The notes: generated from the sequence alone by a model not told the origin. A DNA stretch of 53,355 nt from an uncultured Prochlorococcus sp. (GCA_902617605.1 CACMXO010000007.1:1-53355); one strand, 5' to 3'. Shown: positions 8,081-17,637, counted from the first letter of the stretch. A program made the numbers and translations.

Positions 8081-8800
8081 TTAAAGAATATTATTGTGTC
8101 TCTTTGAAATAGCAGGATGCCGTAGGATTGAGTCCATAAGTCTTACTCCTCTTAGTTGATTTATTAAAGGCATATGTCCATCAGGAGCATCCAATGACCA
8201 GCAAAAAGAACCAGGATATCTAGTCCATAAGCCCTCTTTTTTCCACCCTATTTTCGGCCACATTAATTCATATTTTTTCCCTACTGATTTTAATATCTTT
8301 GCTTGAATTGAGAATCCAAATCTACCAGTAGAATAAATAGTCCATAATCTATCTATTGTTTCTAGATCTTTTCCTGACATGTTTTTAACTTCACTGTAGA
8401 AAACGTATCCACGTTTTTCAGCTAATTTTCCAGCTAATTTTCGTAAGTACGAACTTGTTAATCTATCTGCATCTTCAAATTTTTGCTCCACTAACATCAA
8501 TTGTAATTCCTCATAATTAATATCAATATCTGAATATGTATTAAACCAATTATTGAATTTTGAGTTTTCAAAGAATTCTGGCTTAAATTTTTTTAAAACT
8601 TGCAATATCCATCCAGCAGCCCAGTCATCTCCTTCTCTATCAAACATATCAAACAGAGATGGGCCAAGATTAAAAATATTTTCGACTTCAGATTCTATTT
8701 GAGTTAATGAATTTATCCTTTTTCTTTGATTGGAATCTATAAATTTTTTTATAAGATCTAATGTAGCATTACTATAGTTATCCTGTTCTTTGTTATTCAT
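8081..8800 (-). CDS. gun4: GUN4 domain protein, Mg-chelatase activator
   Basis: GUN4 binds protoporphyrin IX and Mg-protoporphyrin and stimulates Mg-chelatase, the first committed step of chlorophyll synthesis. From about residue 96 the porphyrin-binding core is clear: YEELQLMLVEQKFEDADRLT, KDLETIDRLW, GRFGFSIQ and the C-terminal YPGSFCWSLDAPDGHMP segment. The N-terminal helical bundle (first 90 residues) matches cyanobacterial GUN4. ATG at 8800 (MNNKEQD) is preferred over an in-frame ATG at 8818, which would add six hydrophobic residues. The divergent mnmH starts 36 bp away. Confidence 0.93.
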   Translation of the reverse strand: MNNKEQDNYSNATLDLIKKFIDSNQRKRINSLTQIESEVENIFNLGPSLFDMFDREGDDWAAGWILQVLKKFKPEFFENSKFNNWFNTYSDIDINYEELQLMLVEQKFEDADRLTSSYLRKLAGKLAEKRGYVFYSEVKNMSGKDLETIDRLWTIYSTGRFGFSIQAKILKSVGKKYELMWPKIGWKKEGLWTRYPGSFCWSLDAPDGHMPLINQLRGVRLMDSILRHPAISKRHNNIL

Positions 8801-8836
8801 TTTAAAAAAATTAATCAAAAAAAATAAAAACTATCC

Positions 8837-9877
8837 ATGTATTTCAAAAGAAAAGAACTAGAGAAATTTAGATGTTTTAAAGGACCACTTATAGATGTTA
8901 GGAGCCCGAGTGAGTATTATAAAGGACACATGCCTAATTCTATTAATATTCCACTATTTGATGATGATGAGAGATCTATAATTGGTACAATTTATAAAAA
9001 AGAAGGTAGAAAAAAAGCAGTCATAGAGGGATTAAAATTTTTTGAAAAAAAAATGGAATTACTTCTTGATAATTTATTCAAGAGTATTGAGCCTTATACA
9101 ACTATTCCTAATAAAAATAATGAATTATTTATCAGGATATACTGCTCTAGAGGAGGAATGCGTTCACAAAGTATTGGATGGTTATTAAATAAATTTAAAT
9201 TAAATATAGTTACACTTAATGGCGGATACAAAATATATAGAAGATGGGTATTAGATAGTTTTTCAAATAAGATGAATTTAGTAGTTATTGGCGGGAAAAC
9301 AGGCACAGGGAAGACAAGATTATTATCATTACTTGATAAATATAGATATCAAACTATTGATCTTGAAGGATTTGCTTGTCATAGAGGAAGTACATTTGGA
9401 GGCTTAGGAATGAAAAAACAACCTTCAAATGAACAATTTGAAAATATTATTGCAGAAAAATTAAATTCTTTTAAATGTTCTAATAATATTTTTGTAGAAG
9501 CTGAAAGTGCAAATATAGGTAAATGTAAAATTCCTCATGAATTCTTTAAGCAGATGAAAAACTCTAGGAGGATTGAAATTATAAGGAGCGAATCTAACAG
9601 GTTAGATGAGTTAATAGATACTTATAGTGTATTTAAAAAAGAGGAACTCCAAGAATCAGTACTAAGGATAAAAAAAAGACTAGGACCGCAAAGAACAAAA
9701 ATAGCTCTTGAATCAATTCATAATGAGAAATGGGACTTAGTTTGCAAATCAGTTTTAGATTATTACGATAAGTGTTATGAATATGAAAAGGTTGGCAAAA
9801 CTAATATAAAGATAATAGATTTAACTGATAAAAAATATGATGAAAGTATCCTAGAGATAATAAATAATGTTTTATAA
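8837..9877 (+). CDS. mnmH: tRNA 2-selenouridine / geranyl-2-thiouridine synthase
   Basis: The protein has an N-terminal rhodanese domain with catalytic C103 in YCSRGGMRS, fused to a P-loop domain with GGKTGTGKT at 152-160. This two-domain layout and the 346-residue length are diagnostic of MnmH (SelU/YbbB), which replaces sulfur with selenium at the wobble 2-thiouridine of tRNAs for Lys, Glu and Gln, via a geranylated intermediate. No selenophosphate synthetase is present in the window. It precedes psb28 by 60 bp. Confidence 0.9.
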   Translation: MYFKRKELEKFRCFKGPLIDVRSPSEYYKGHMPNSINIPLFDDDERSIIGTIYKKEGRKKAVIEGLKFFEKKMELLLDNLFKSIEPYTTIPNKNNELFIRIYCSRGGMRSQSIGWLLNKFKLNIVTLNGGYKIYRRWVLDSFSNKMNLVVIGGKTGTGKTRLLSLLDKYRYQTIDLEGFACHRGSTFGGLGMKKQPSNEQFENIIAEKLNSFKCSNNIFVEAESANIGKCKIPHEFFKQMKNSRRIEIIRSESNRLDELIDTYSVFKKEELQESVLRIKKRLGPQRTKIALESIHNEKWDLVCKSVLDYYDKCYEYEKVGKTNIKIIDLTDKKYDESILEIINNVL

Positions 9878-9937
9878 AATAACTACAAACGAATATGAAA
9901 AATTTTTCCTAAGATAAAAAATTATCAACCGAATATT

Positions 9938-10291
9938 ATGACAACAAATAAAACTGCAAAAATACAATTTTATGAGGGAACTGATGAACCAGTTGTGCCT
10001 GAAATAAGACTGACTAGGAGTAAAGATGGTACCACCGGTCAAGCATTATTTTTGTTTGAAAAACCTCAGGCATTATCTTCAATTACAGACGGTGAAATCA
10101 CAGGTATGCGGATGATAGATTCCGAAGGTGAAATACTAACTAGGGAAGTTAAAGTAAAGTTTGTTGATGGAGAGCCCATTTTTTTAGAAGCTGTTTTTAT
10201 TTGGAAAAACACAACAGACTTTGATAGATTTATGAGATTTGCAAATAGTTATGCCAAATCTAATGGATTAGGATATTCTGAGAAGAAGTAA
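9938..10291 (+). CDS. psb28: Photosystem II assembly factor Psb28
   Basis: The 117-residue soluble protein matches Psb28 (PsbW-type 13-kDa protein) along its length: the [11 protein letters not shown] start, the [17 protein letters not shown] segment, [14 protein letters not shown], and the conserved [16 protein letters not shown] end. Psb28 binds the cytoplasmic side of CP47 in PSII assembly and repair intermediates. It has its own 60-bp upstream gap and is followed after 13 bp by a permease gene. Confidence 0.96.
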   Translation: MTTNKTAKIQFYEGTDEPVVPEIRLTRSKDGTTGQALFLFEKPQALSSITDGEITGMRMIDSEGEILTREVKVKFVDGEPIFLEAVFIWKNTTDFDRFMRFANSYAKSNGLGYSEKK

Positions 10292-10304
10292 AATATCCTG
10301 AAAA

Positions 10305-11348
10305 TTGAGTAGTTCATCATATTTCAAGTTAGTAGTTATTTTAATCACTTTATTAATAATATGGACTTTACGAGATTTTCTCCTCTTAATAATTTGTTCT
10401 TTAGTAATTTCAAATATTGTTTGTAATTTATGTAATCACATGCAAAAAGGTTTGAAAATTCCCCGATCGCTGTCTTTATTTCTAGTCTTAACTGTTATAT
10501 CAGTAATAGTATTTACTATTTTTATTCTTGTATTGCCTCCATTTATAAAAGAATTCAATGAAATACTAGTTGATATTCCAAATGGTTTATCAAAAATAAA
10601 TATTTTGATTAATACAAATCTGAACAAATTTAATAGCTTATTTTATGGCGAACAATCAGAAAATGTTATAGATATATTCAGTCTTATAAATAATGTAGTT
10701 ACCATTCCAGATGCCTCAACTATTGCAAAAGCTATTCAAGAAAGTTTTAAGAATTTAATTAATATAGCGGGGAATCTAGGTTCAGGTCTTTTGAAATTAA
10801 TATTCGTATTAGCAGTGAGTTTGATGATTTCTATTGAACCAAAACAATATAAAGAAAATATACTTCTATTAATTCCAAAGAATTATCGAAACAAATTTAG
10901 AAATATTCTCGAAAAATGCAATATTGCACTTGCTAATTGGACCTTTTCTATGGTCATAAGCTCTTTATCAGTGGGGTTATTGTCATTAATAGTTTTATCT
11001 ATATTAGATGTCAAATATGTTGTCTCAAATGCTTTAATAGCGATGGTTCTTAATATAATTCCAAATATAGGTCCAGTTATTAGCGGTATATTTCCAATCT
11101 CAATTGCACTATTAGATAATTTTTGGAAACCATTGGCCGTTTTAGGAGCATATGTAATCATTCAAAATGTTGAAAGCTATATAATAATGCCATCTATAAT
11201 GAAGAAAAAAGCAAACTTACTTCCTGGTCTAACATTAATATCACAATTTGGATTTACCTTCATTTTTGGCCCATTAGGCTTAATTCTATCTCTTCCATTA
11301 GCTGTAGTAATTCAGGTTTTAATCAAAGAATCATTTAAAGACATTTAA
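10305..11348 (+). CDS. AI-2E family transporter-like membrane protein
   Basis: This 347-residue, strongly hydrophobic protein has the arrangement of the PerM/AI-2E exporter family. Two N-terminal helices precede a soluble loop of about 100 residues (the IPNGLSKINILINTNLN region), followed by a block of about six helices with NIIPNIGPVISGIFPI and the C-terminal FGPLGLILSLPLAVVIQVL. Substrate is unknown; quorum-sensing export should not be assumed in cyanobacteria. An in-frame TGA ends at 10301, so the TTG at 10305 is the only normal start nearby. Confidence 0.85.
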   Translation: MSSSSYFKLVVILITLLIIWTLRDFLLLIICSLVISNIVCNLCNHMQKGLKIPRSLSLFLVLTVISVIVFTIFILVLPPFIKEFNEILVDIPNGLSKINILINTNLNKFNSLFYGEQSENVIDIFSLINNVVTIPDASTIAKAIQESFKNLINIAGNLGSGLLKLIFVLAVSLMISIEPKQYKENILLLIPKNYRNKFRNILEKCNIALANWTFSMVISSLSVGLLSLIVLSILDVKYVVSNALIAMVLNIIPNIGPVISGIFPISIALLDNFWKPLAVLGAYVIIQNVESYIIMPSIMKKKANLLPGLTLISQFGFTFIFGPLGLILSLPLAVVIQVLIKESFKDI

Positions 11349-11354
11349 TAACTA

Positions 11355-11534
11355 TTAAGTTAATTTTTTATATAAATATGGATAGGAAAAAAGTATAAAA
11401 AAAGCTAAGGGATGTTTACCTATAGCAAAATGCAGTGAGCTAAAAGTAAAATGATCAATTAAGATTCTTAGCTCAGTAGAAAGATCTATTAAAACTAAAG
11501 AAAATAAAATTATCAAATAGTAATTCAATTTCAT
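11355..11534 (-). CDS. 59-aa small membrane protein, unknown function
   Basis: Starting with ATG at 11534, 18 bp after the secF stop, this frame encodes two hydrophobic stretches (about 4-17 and 43-53) with a polar DLSTELRILIDHF segment between them and a basic end YLYKKLT. Codon use matches the neighbours, and its position as last gene of the pdhB-secD-secF unit supports it being real. I do not recognise the family. It fills almost the whole gap between secF and the convergent permease gene. Confidence 0.6.
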   Translation of the reverse strand: MKLNYYLIILFSLVLIDLSTELRILIDHFTFSSLHFAIGKHPLAFFILFSYPYLYKKLT

Positions 11535-11552
11535 AAAATTAGAAGCTTAAGC

Positions 11553-12467
11553 TCAATCTTTAAGCAACAAAGATGGAGCTAATAAAATACTTGAATAACT
11601 TCCGACTAAAATTCCTAATGATAAGGACAAAGAAAACCAAAATAGCGAATAAGATCCAAACAAAATTATGCTTAATAAAGGGATAAGGGTTGTAATACTA
11701 GTGAACGTTGTTCTCCTAAATGATTCATTTACTGATAATTGTATAGTTTCGTTATGGCTTTCTTTTTTTGATTTTAAATTCTCGCGAATTCTGTCAAAAA
11801 TAACAACAGTATCATTTACAGAATAGCCAGCAATAGTTAATAATGATACAGCGAACAAACTATTTACCTCGACAGATAATATAATTCCCAACCAGGAGAA
11901 TATACCGAAAACAATAAATAAATCATGGAATAAAGCTAATAATGCAAATAATGCATATTTTTTATCAAATCTAATAGTTATATATAAAGATATTGCAACT
12001 AAAGAAACTAACAATGAAGTAACACAATTAATAAGTAATCTTTTCCCAAGCTTTGGACCTATTAATCTTGAATTCTTACTTTCATAATTTAGAGGACCAA
12101 CAATATCCTCAAGATTAGTAATAAGATTATTTGATTCTCCTATACTCAAATAGGATGTTCTTATTGAAATTAATTTATTGTTATTTTGCAATTGTAATTT
12201 AATATTATTCAAAACGTTTTTATTTTCTGAGATTTCTCTTAAATTTTCTAAAACTGAATCAGGGGATAAATCAGAACATTCTTCTTCACAAACTCTCTCT
12301 ATTCTTAGTTCATTTCCTCCAACAAAATCCATCCCTAAATTTATAGGTTTCTTGTAAGAAGTATTAAAAGTAGAATATAAAATGCCCAAAAGACTCAACA
12401 AAATAAGAACAGTAGAAAAACCAATTATCTTTCTTTTGTTTTTAATTAGTTCAAGATTGTATTTCAT
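11553..12467 (-). CDS. secF: Protein translocase subunit SecF
   Basis: SecF works with SecD in the proton-driven late step of Sec translocation. The 304-residue protein has the expected six helices, with GMDFVGGNELRIE after helix 1, a periplasmic loop, and the second-half signature GYSVNDTVVIFDRIREN near residue 215 that carries the proton-relay Asp region. Start is ATG at 12467, 20 bp after the secD stop. In cyanobacteria the pair acts in plasma and probably thylakoid membranes. Confidence 0.97.
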   Translation of the reverse strand: MKYNLELIKNKRKIIGFSTVLILLSLLGILYSTFNTSYKKPINLGMDFVGGNELRIERVCEEECSDLSPDSVLENLREISENKNVLNNIKLQLQNNNKLISIRTSYLSIGESNNLITNLEDIVGPLNYESKNSRLIGPKLGKRLLINCVTSLLVSLVAISLYITIRFDKKYALFALLALFHDLFIVFGIFSWLGIILSVEVNSLFAVSLLTIAGYSVNDTVVIFDRIRENLKSKKESHNETIQLSVNESFRRTTFTSITTLIPLLSIILFGSYSLFWFSLSLSLGILVGSYSSILLAPSLLLKD

Positions 12468-12487
12468 GGGAAATCAGAGGAAAATTT

Positions 12488-13957
12488 TTAATTTGAAAGA
12501 CTATTTTTTGGCAGATAGAGATTTTTTTGTCTCAAAGATTGATATGTTGTAAAAAATCGCAAAATAGTTTTGGAACAATTTAATGATGTAAATAAACTTA
12601 TTAAGACACCAATACCTAATGTTGCAGCAAAACCTTTAACAAAATTTGTACCCAATAAAAACAATACAAAACAACTTAGAAGAGTTGTAATATGGCCATC
12701 AACTATTGATGAATTAGCTCTTTGAAAACCGCTATCAATTGATCTTGTAAGAGTATTACCATCAAATAATTCTTCTCTAATTCTCTCGAATATTAGAATA
12801 TTGGCATCAACAGCCATACCTATGCTAAGTATAAGTCCAGATATTCCAGGTAAAGTTAAAGTTACTGGAATCAAAGAATATAGGGCCAAGTTAAAGAATC
12901 CGTAAAGTACTAAAGAGAGAACTGATACCAAACCCAAAATTCTATAATTAAAAATCATAAATATTCCAACAAAAATTAATCCACTAATAGCTGCATAAAG
13001 ACTTTTTAAAATATTTTTGGATCCAAGTAAAGCGCCTATCGTGTTTGTTTCTACAATTTCGATAGGCAAGGGCAAGGATCCACCTTTAAGTTGTACTTCT
13101 AATTCTCTCGCATTTTCAGCAGTAAAATTTCCACTTATTGTTGCTGATCCACCTGTAATGCCAGTATTAGCGAACTGACTACCAACACCAGCTTCACTTA
13201 TAGATTCTCCATCAAGAATAATTGCCAATAGTTGATCAGTGCCGGCAATAGACTTTGTGATTTCGGCAAATTTATCTCCTCCTGAGTTACTAAAAGTTAA
13301 TAACACTTCCCAACTACTTCTTGTTTGTTCTTGTCTTCTTCCTGCGTTAATAAGATCCCTTCCAGATAAATCTGTTTTGATAAATAAATTTGTAATTTCA
13401 TTATCAATATACTTTTTAATTTCAATTAATTTCCCATATAAATCATTACTAGTAGGCGAATAATTTAATTCTTGCTCAGTTTCTTGGAGATCATTTTGAA
13501 TATTGATTAATAAATTATCATCATATTTAATTTTTTCAAAAGAGGAATATTGTTCAATTAATTCTTTTATTTTAAATCTCTGAATTTGCAAGCTTTTTAA
13601 ATCTTTAGATGTTCCTGCTTTTTGTGTTCTAAATTCTAATAAAGCAGTCTTTCCTAAAACTCTTGAAGCAACTAATGGATTTTGTTCTCCTGGTAATTCT
13701 AAAATTAGTTGATCGCCACCAAGTGTTTGCAAGTTAGACTCGGAAACACCTAAATTGTTAACGCGTCTATCTATTACTGCATTAACTGCTTCGAGTTCAT
13801 CTTTGCTTACTTTACCTTCCTCTTTAATAATTTGTAGTGTAAGTTGAGAACCCCCTTTTAAATCTAATCCCAACTGTAAGGGATAACTAATTAATAAATA
13901 AATAGATAATGAAAGTAGAAATATTATAAAAAAAAGCCAACCTTGCCTTCTTTTCAT
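12488..13957 (-). CDS. secD: Protein translocase subunit SecD
   Basis: This 489-residue protein has one N-terminal helix, the LGLDLKGGSQLTLQ motif (about 30-43), a long periplasmic P1-type domain, and the C-terminal five-helix RND-like block with SIGMAVDANILIFERIREE. Length and order match SecD. The periplasmic region contains a charged insert (about residues 110-170) longer than in short bacterial SecD. ATG at 13957 lies 3 bp after the pdhB stop, so the genes are probably translationally coupled. Confidence 0.97.
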   Translation of the reverse strand: MKRRQGWLFFIIFLLSLSIYLLISYPLQLGLDLKGGSQLTLQIIKEEGKVSKDELEAVNAVIDRRVNNLGVSESNLQTLGGDQLILELPGEQNPLVASRVLGKTALLEFRTQKAGTSKDLKSLQIQRFKIKELIEQYSSFEKIKYDDNLLINIQNDLQETEQELNYSPTSNDLYGKLIEIKKYIDNEITNLFIKTDLSGRDLINAGRRQEQTRSSWEVLLTFSNSGGDKFAEITKSIAGTDQLLAIILDGESISEAGVGSQFANTGITGGSATISGNFTAENARELEVQLKGGSLPLPIEIVETNTIGALLGSKNILKSLYAAISGLIFVGIFMIFNYRILGLVSVLSLVLYGFFNLALYSLIPVTLTLPGISGLILSIGMAVDANILIFERIREELFDGNTLTRSIDSGFQRANSSIVDGHITTLLSCFVLFLLGTNFVKGFAATLGIGVLISLFTSLNCSKTILRFFTTYQSLRQKNLYLPKNSLSN

Positions 13958-13960
13958 TGC

Positions 13961-14944
13961 CTATAAACTCCCACTAATTAAAACTTCAACTTTTTCAACT
14001 ATTTGATGTGGTTGGATTATTGTCAAATTCTCAAGATTTCCATTGTACGGGGTTGGAATATCTTGACTAGATAATCTGATTGGTCGGGCATCAAGATCGT
14101 CGAAACACTCTTCTGTTATCAATGCTATTAATTCTGCACCAATACCTCCAGTCTTCATACATTCTTCAACAATAATTACTTTATTTGTTTTTCTTATTGA
14201 TTTTGAGATGGTTTCCATATCAAATGGTTTTAAACTGATTAAATCGATTAACTCGACATCTATTCCTTTTTTTTCTAATTCATCAACAGCTTTAAGGCAG
14301 TGATGTCTCATTCTTGAATAAGTCAATAAAGTAATATCTTTACCTTCTTTTACAACGTCAGCCTGATCTAAAGCGCAAGTATAATCACCCTCAGGTAATT
14401 CTTCAGACAAATTGTATAGAAGAACATGTTCGAAAAATAGAACTGGATTATCATCTCTTATAGCTGCTTTCATTAAACCTTTAGCATTTGTTGGTGTACT
14501 GCATGCAACAATCTTTATACCAGGAACTGCATGAAAATATGCTTCAAGTCTTTGACTATGTTCAGCGCCAAGTTGGCGGCCAACTCCTCCAGGACCTCGA
14601 ACCACTGCTGGAATTTTATAATTTCCACCACTTGTGTATCTCAACATACCCATATTATTTGATATCTGATTAAAAGCTAAAAGCAAAAAACCCATATTCA
14701 TTCCTTCTACTATTGGTCTTAATCCAGTCATTGCTGCACCCACAGCCATACCCGTAAAACTATTCTCAGCAATTGGAGTATCTAAGACTCTTAACTCTCC
14801 ATATTTTTCATATAAATCCTTAGTAACCTTATAAGATCCTCCATATTGACCAACATCTTCCCCCATAACGCAAACATTTACATCATTTGCCATTTCTTCA
14901 TCTATAGCCTCTTTCAAAGCATTAAATAATAATGTTCCAGCCAC
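13961..14944 (-). CDS. pdhB: Pyruvate dehydrogenase E1 component, beta subunit
   Basis: PdhB pairs with PdhA to decarboxylate pyruvate with thiamine diphosphate and feed acetyl-CoA synthesis. The 327 residues are full length, with [15 protein letters not shown], the thiamine-interacting [22 protein letters not shown] region, [15 protein letters not shown], and the C-terminal transketolase domain [14 protein letters not shown]. The start is GTG at 14944. The gene leads directly into secD (3 bp), an arrangement I associate with picocyanobacteria. Confidence 0.96.
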   Translation of the reverse strand: MAGTLLFNALKEAIDEEMANDVNVCVMGEDVGQYGGSYKVTKDLYEKYGELRVLDTPIAENSFTGMAVGAAMTGLRPIVEGMNMGFLLLAFNQISNNMGMLRYTSGGNYKIPAVVRGPGGVGRQLGAEHSQRLEAYFHAVPGIKIVACSTPTNAKGLMKAAIRDDNPVLFFEHVLLYNLSEELPEGDYTCALDQADVVKEGKDITLLTYSRMRHHCLKAVDELEKKGIDVELIDLISLKPFDMETISKSIRKTNKVIIVEECMKTGGIGAELIALITEECFDDLDARPIRLSSQDIPTPYNGNLENLTIIQPHQIVEKVEVLISGSL

Positions 14945-14993
14945 AATTAATTACCTAATTAATCACATATACAATCCTACCACTTTGATTAAT

Positions 14994-15089
14994 TTATCCT
15001 CCTTCAGCAAAGGTTATAAGTAGTAATATTGACAAAATCATTCCTGGTGAAAGCAAAAGTATTAAAAGTCCTAGGTCATGTAAAGACAT
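14994..15089 (-). CDS. 31-aa hydrophobic peptide between DUF3082 and pdhB
   Basis: An ATG at 15089, 35 bp after the DUF3082 stop, opens a 31-codon frame beginning MSLHDLG. It continues as one transmembrane helix with a central SPG kink and ends FAEGG. It lies in the same direction as its neighbours with a 49-bp gap before pdhB. Size and composition resemble the small single-helix subunits of photosynthetic complexes, but it matches none that I can name (not PsaM, PetN, PetM, PsbX or Psb30). Confidence 0.55.
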   Translation of the reverse strand: MSLHDLGLLILLLSPGMILSILLLITFAEGG

Positions 15090-15124
15090 TCAAAGCAACG
15101 TGTTTTTTTTATAATATTGGTAAT

Positions 15125-15427
15125 TCAACTTTCCTTCAGAAAAAAACTGCGAATAAATACAATAAAAAGTCCTATACCTATAAAAGCGAAAGAGAAAGTT
15201 AGTAAAAATGATAATCCAATTATTAATGTATTAATACTAGAAGAAATATTTTGGACTATTTCAGAAGAATTAGATGGTTTATGTACTGAAAAATAAATTG
15301 CAATTTTATTACTTAAAAAATAAAAAAATATAAATAATAAAAAACTTGTTAATGATCCTACAATAAAATTTAACGGTCCTTTTTCAGGAATGTTTTTTTC
15401 AATATTTTCATTATTATTATCAGCCAC
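15125..15427 (-). CDS. DUF3082 membrane protein
   Basis: This 100-residue protein has a polar, acidic N-terminus and then two hydrophobic segments (about 20-44 and 65-95) separated by a loop. The GPLNFIVGSLTSFLL start of helix 1 and overall size fit the cyanobacterial and plastid-lineage family DUF3082, whose function is unknown. The start is GTG at 15427, 23 bp after the ispE stop, so it is likely part of the rsmA-ispE transcription unit. Confidence 0.8.
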   Translation of the reverse strand: MADNNNENIEKNIPEKGPLNFIVGSLTSFLLFIFFYFLSNKIAIYFSVHKPSNSSEIVQNISSSINTLIIGLSFLLTFSFAFIGIGLFIVFIRSFFLKES

Positions 15428-15450
15428 AATAAAATTTTGTATAAAAAATT

Positions 15451-16386
15451 TTAAATGAATGTTATTCCCTTTTCAAGGAAAGTGCAAACCCATGAATCGT
15501 AACCTTTATTTCTAAACAATTTATAATTTGCAGTTAATTCTTTTTTAGCAATCTCTAAATCTTTAAAGATTGCAAAGCATGTAGGTCCTGATCCACTCAT
15601 TGAAAATGTAAGACAATTTTCTAATTTAGAAAGTAAATATAATGCCTGCCTTACAGAATTATTTTCATTTTCAACAACTAACTGCAAATCATTTTTAATA
15701 GATAAATGTTGATTGTTAAAATTTAAGTTTTTTAAACTATTATCTCTTAAATTTTTTCTTACATTCTCAATCATTTCTCTATCAGTAAGATATTGATCAC
15801 AAAATCTATTACTATATTTTTTATAAGTTTCAGCTGTAGATACTGATACATTTCGATTTTTTAAAAGAATTACTCCATATTCAAAGTTGGAATCTAATTT
15901 CTCTAAAATTTCTCCTCTTCCAAAACATAATTGAATACCACCATTTATAAAAAAGGGAATATCAGATCCTAAAGTTGATGCGAATGAACATAATGTTTCT
16001 TGATCTAAGTTCAAATCCCATAACTTATTAAGACCAATTAATGTTGCTGCTGCATTACTGGATCCACCAGCTAATCCTGCGCCAATTGGAATATTTTTTC
16101 TTAAAAATATATTCGCACCGTAATCTATATTTAATATATTCCTTAGTAGATTTGCCGATTTAACAATTAAATTATCATCAGATAAGCTTAAATCATTACA
16201 ATCAGACTCAAGTTTAATTAAACCTTCATTATTAATTTCAAATTCTAAATAATCAGAAAGATCGATATTTTGCATAATCATTGCTAACTCATGAAATCCA
16301 TCCTCTCTTTTACCAATAACTTCAAGGTGCAAATTTATTTTGGCAGGAGATTTTATATTAATTTTCGTTTTAGCTAAATCTTGCAT
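15451..16386 (-). CDS. ispE: 4-diphosphocytidyl-2-C-methyl-D-erythritol kinase
   Basis: IspE phosphorylates CDP-methylerythritol in the non-mevalonate isoprenoid pathway that supplies carotenoids, phytol and quinones. GHMP-kinase motifs are complete: SPAKINLHLEV near the N-terminus, the ATP loop PIGAGLAGGSSNAAATL (about 96-112), and MSGSGPTCFAIF near the C-terminus. The 311-residue length is typical. ATG at 16386 lies 12 bp after the rsmA stop, a pairing of rsmA and ispE common in bacteria. Confidence 0.97.
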   Translation of the reverse strand: MQDLAKTKINIKSPAKINLHLEVIGKREDGFHELAMIMQNIDLSDYLEFEINNEGLIKLESDCNDLSLSDDNLIVKSANLLRNILNIDYGANIFLRKNIPIGAGLAGGSSNAAATLIGLNKLWDLNLDQETLCSFASTLGSDIPFFINGGIQLCFGRGEILEKLDSNFEYGVILLKNRNVSVSTAETYKKYSNRFCDQYLTDREMIENVRKNLRDNSLKNLNFNNQHLSIKNDLQLVVENENNSVRQALYLLSKLENCLTFSMSGSGPTCFAIFKDLEIAKKELTANYKLFRNKGYDSWVCTFLEKGITFI

Positions 16387-16398
16387 ATACTTAAATTT

Positions 16399-17223
16399 TT
16401 ATTTTTTAATTTTAATACAATTTTCTGCAAGCTTAATCCATTGGTCTATAGAAATATCTTGTGGTCTTAAATTAAAACAAACTTTTGAAGATTCAGATAA
16501 TTCATTTATCTCTTCATTTGAAAGTATTGAATTAAGAGTATTTCTAAGCATTTTTCTTCTTGAATTAAATGAAATTCGAAGAAGTTTATCTATATATTTT
16601 TCTAGACTAATTTCTAATCTTACATCATTTTTAATTGGTTCGAAAACTACTAAAGAAGAAAAAACTTTTGGAGGCGGACTAAATGATGAAGGCGGCACAT
16701 CACATATTCTTTTTATTTTTGATAACAGCTGCATTCTTATACTAAGCGCACCAGCATTGGGACTGCCTTCTTTTGATAAAATCCTATCCACAACGTCTTT
16801 CTGCATCAAAAATATTATTTTTTCGTAATTATAGTTTCTTATAATGCCCAATCGACCTATGAAAATATCCAATATTGGGCCAGTTATATTGTAAGGAATA
16901 TTTGCAATCACTTTTGTAATCTTCTTATTAATCGAATCTAAATTTACAGAAAGAATATCTCCCTGCTGCAGTGAAAACTTATCATTATTATTGAATTTAT
17001 CATTTAATAAATTTATTAAATCTTTATCTAATTCAATTGCATGTAATTTTTTAATTTCTGAATCTAATAACTTAGATGTTAAAGCTCCTTTACCAGGACC
17101 AATTTCTAAAATAAAGTCATTCTCATTAAGAACAGCAATTTCTTTAATTTTTTCTAATATTTTTTTATTTACCAACCAGTGTTGTCCAAATCTTTTTTTT
17201 TGATGATAGTTTTTAGAATTCAT
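16399..17223 (-). CDS. rsmA: 16S rRNA dimethyladenosine transferase
   Basis: RsmA (KsgA) dimethylates two adjacent adenines in helix 45 of 16S rRNA late in 30S assembly. The 274-residue protein shows [11 protein letters not shown] at 9-19, the SAM motif [13 protein letters not shown] near 40, and the catalytic [10 protein letters not shown]. The C-terminal substrate domain with [12 protein letters not shown] is intact. It is the first gene of the minus-strand unit with ispE, and diverges from the Asn-rich small gene across 56 bp. Confidence 0.97.
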   Translation of the reverse strand: MNSKNYHQKKRFGQHWLVNKKILEKIKEIAVLNENDFILEIGPGKGALTSKLLDSEIKKLHAIELDKDLINLLNDKFNNNDKFSLQQGDILSVNLDSINKKITKVIANIPYNITGPILDIFIGRLGIIRNYNYEKIIFLMQKDVVDRILSKEGSPNAGALSIRMQLLSKIKRICDVPPSSFSPPPKVFSSLVVFEPIKNDVRLEISLEKYIDKLLRISFNSRRKMLRNTLNSILSNEEINELSESSKVCFNLRPQDISIDQWIKLAENCIKIKK

Positions 17224-17279
17224 CTAAAAGATAAATAATATGTTTAAATTAAATATGAATTTATTTAATATTTTATATC

Positions 17280-17618
17280 ATGACCTTATCAAAAAGAAAT
17301 TTAGATAAACTCAATAATTTTAAAAAAAAGAAAAATTTAAATAACGAAAATAAAAATGTAAATATAAATAATTACACAAAAATAACTAATAATGATAATT
17401 TAATCACCAATCCACTTAATTCAGAAGATCCCAATAAAATTTTTTATTCGTTAATTGATAATTCAGAATCTTTAGAAGAGACTTCTAACGTTAATAACTC
17501 ACTAAGAGAAAGTGAGATTAATCAAATTAATATGAATTCTAATAAACATAATTTATCCAAGAAATTAACAACCGAAGAGGAACTATATGATGAATTTAAT
17601 TATCTTCTTGATGAATAA
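17280..17618 (+). CDS. 112-aa Asn/Lys-rich hypothetical protein
   Basis: The frame begins ATG at 17280 and encodes a low-complexity protein rich in Asn, Lys and Asn-Asn repeats, basic at the start and acidic at the end (TTEEELYDEFNYLLDE). No membrane segment, signal peptide or catalytic motif is visible. Such composition is partly forced by AT-rich DNA, so the middle may be disordered. The conserved-looking acidic end, the ATG start and the 19-bp spacing to rlmH support a real gene. I do not recognise the family. Confidence 0.6.
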   Translation: MTLSKRNLDKLNNFKKKKNLNNENKNVNINNYTKITNNDNLITNPLNSEDPNKIFYSLIDNSESLEETSNVNNSLRESEINQINMNSNKHNLSKKLTTEEELYDEFNYLLDE

Positions 17619-17637
17619 TTAGTTTTAATATTTACTT

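Noticed and set aside
11465-11490. tRNA-like TTAGCTCAGTAGAAAGA segment
   Set aside because: No acceptor stem, anticodon stem or T-arm can be formed around it; it lies in a small membrane-protein frame.
16340-16828. Open frame of 162 codons on the plus strand over rsmA and the start of ispE
   Set aside because: It lies opposite two clear enzymes and has no start context or family pattern.
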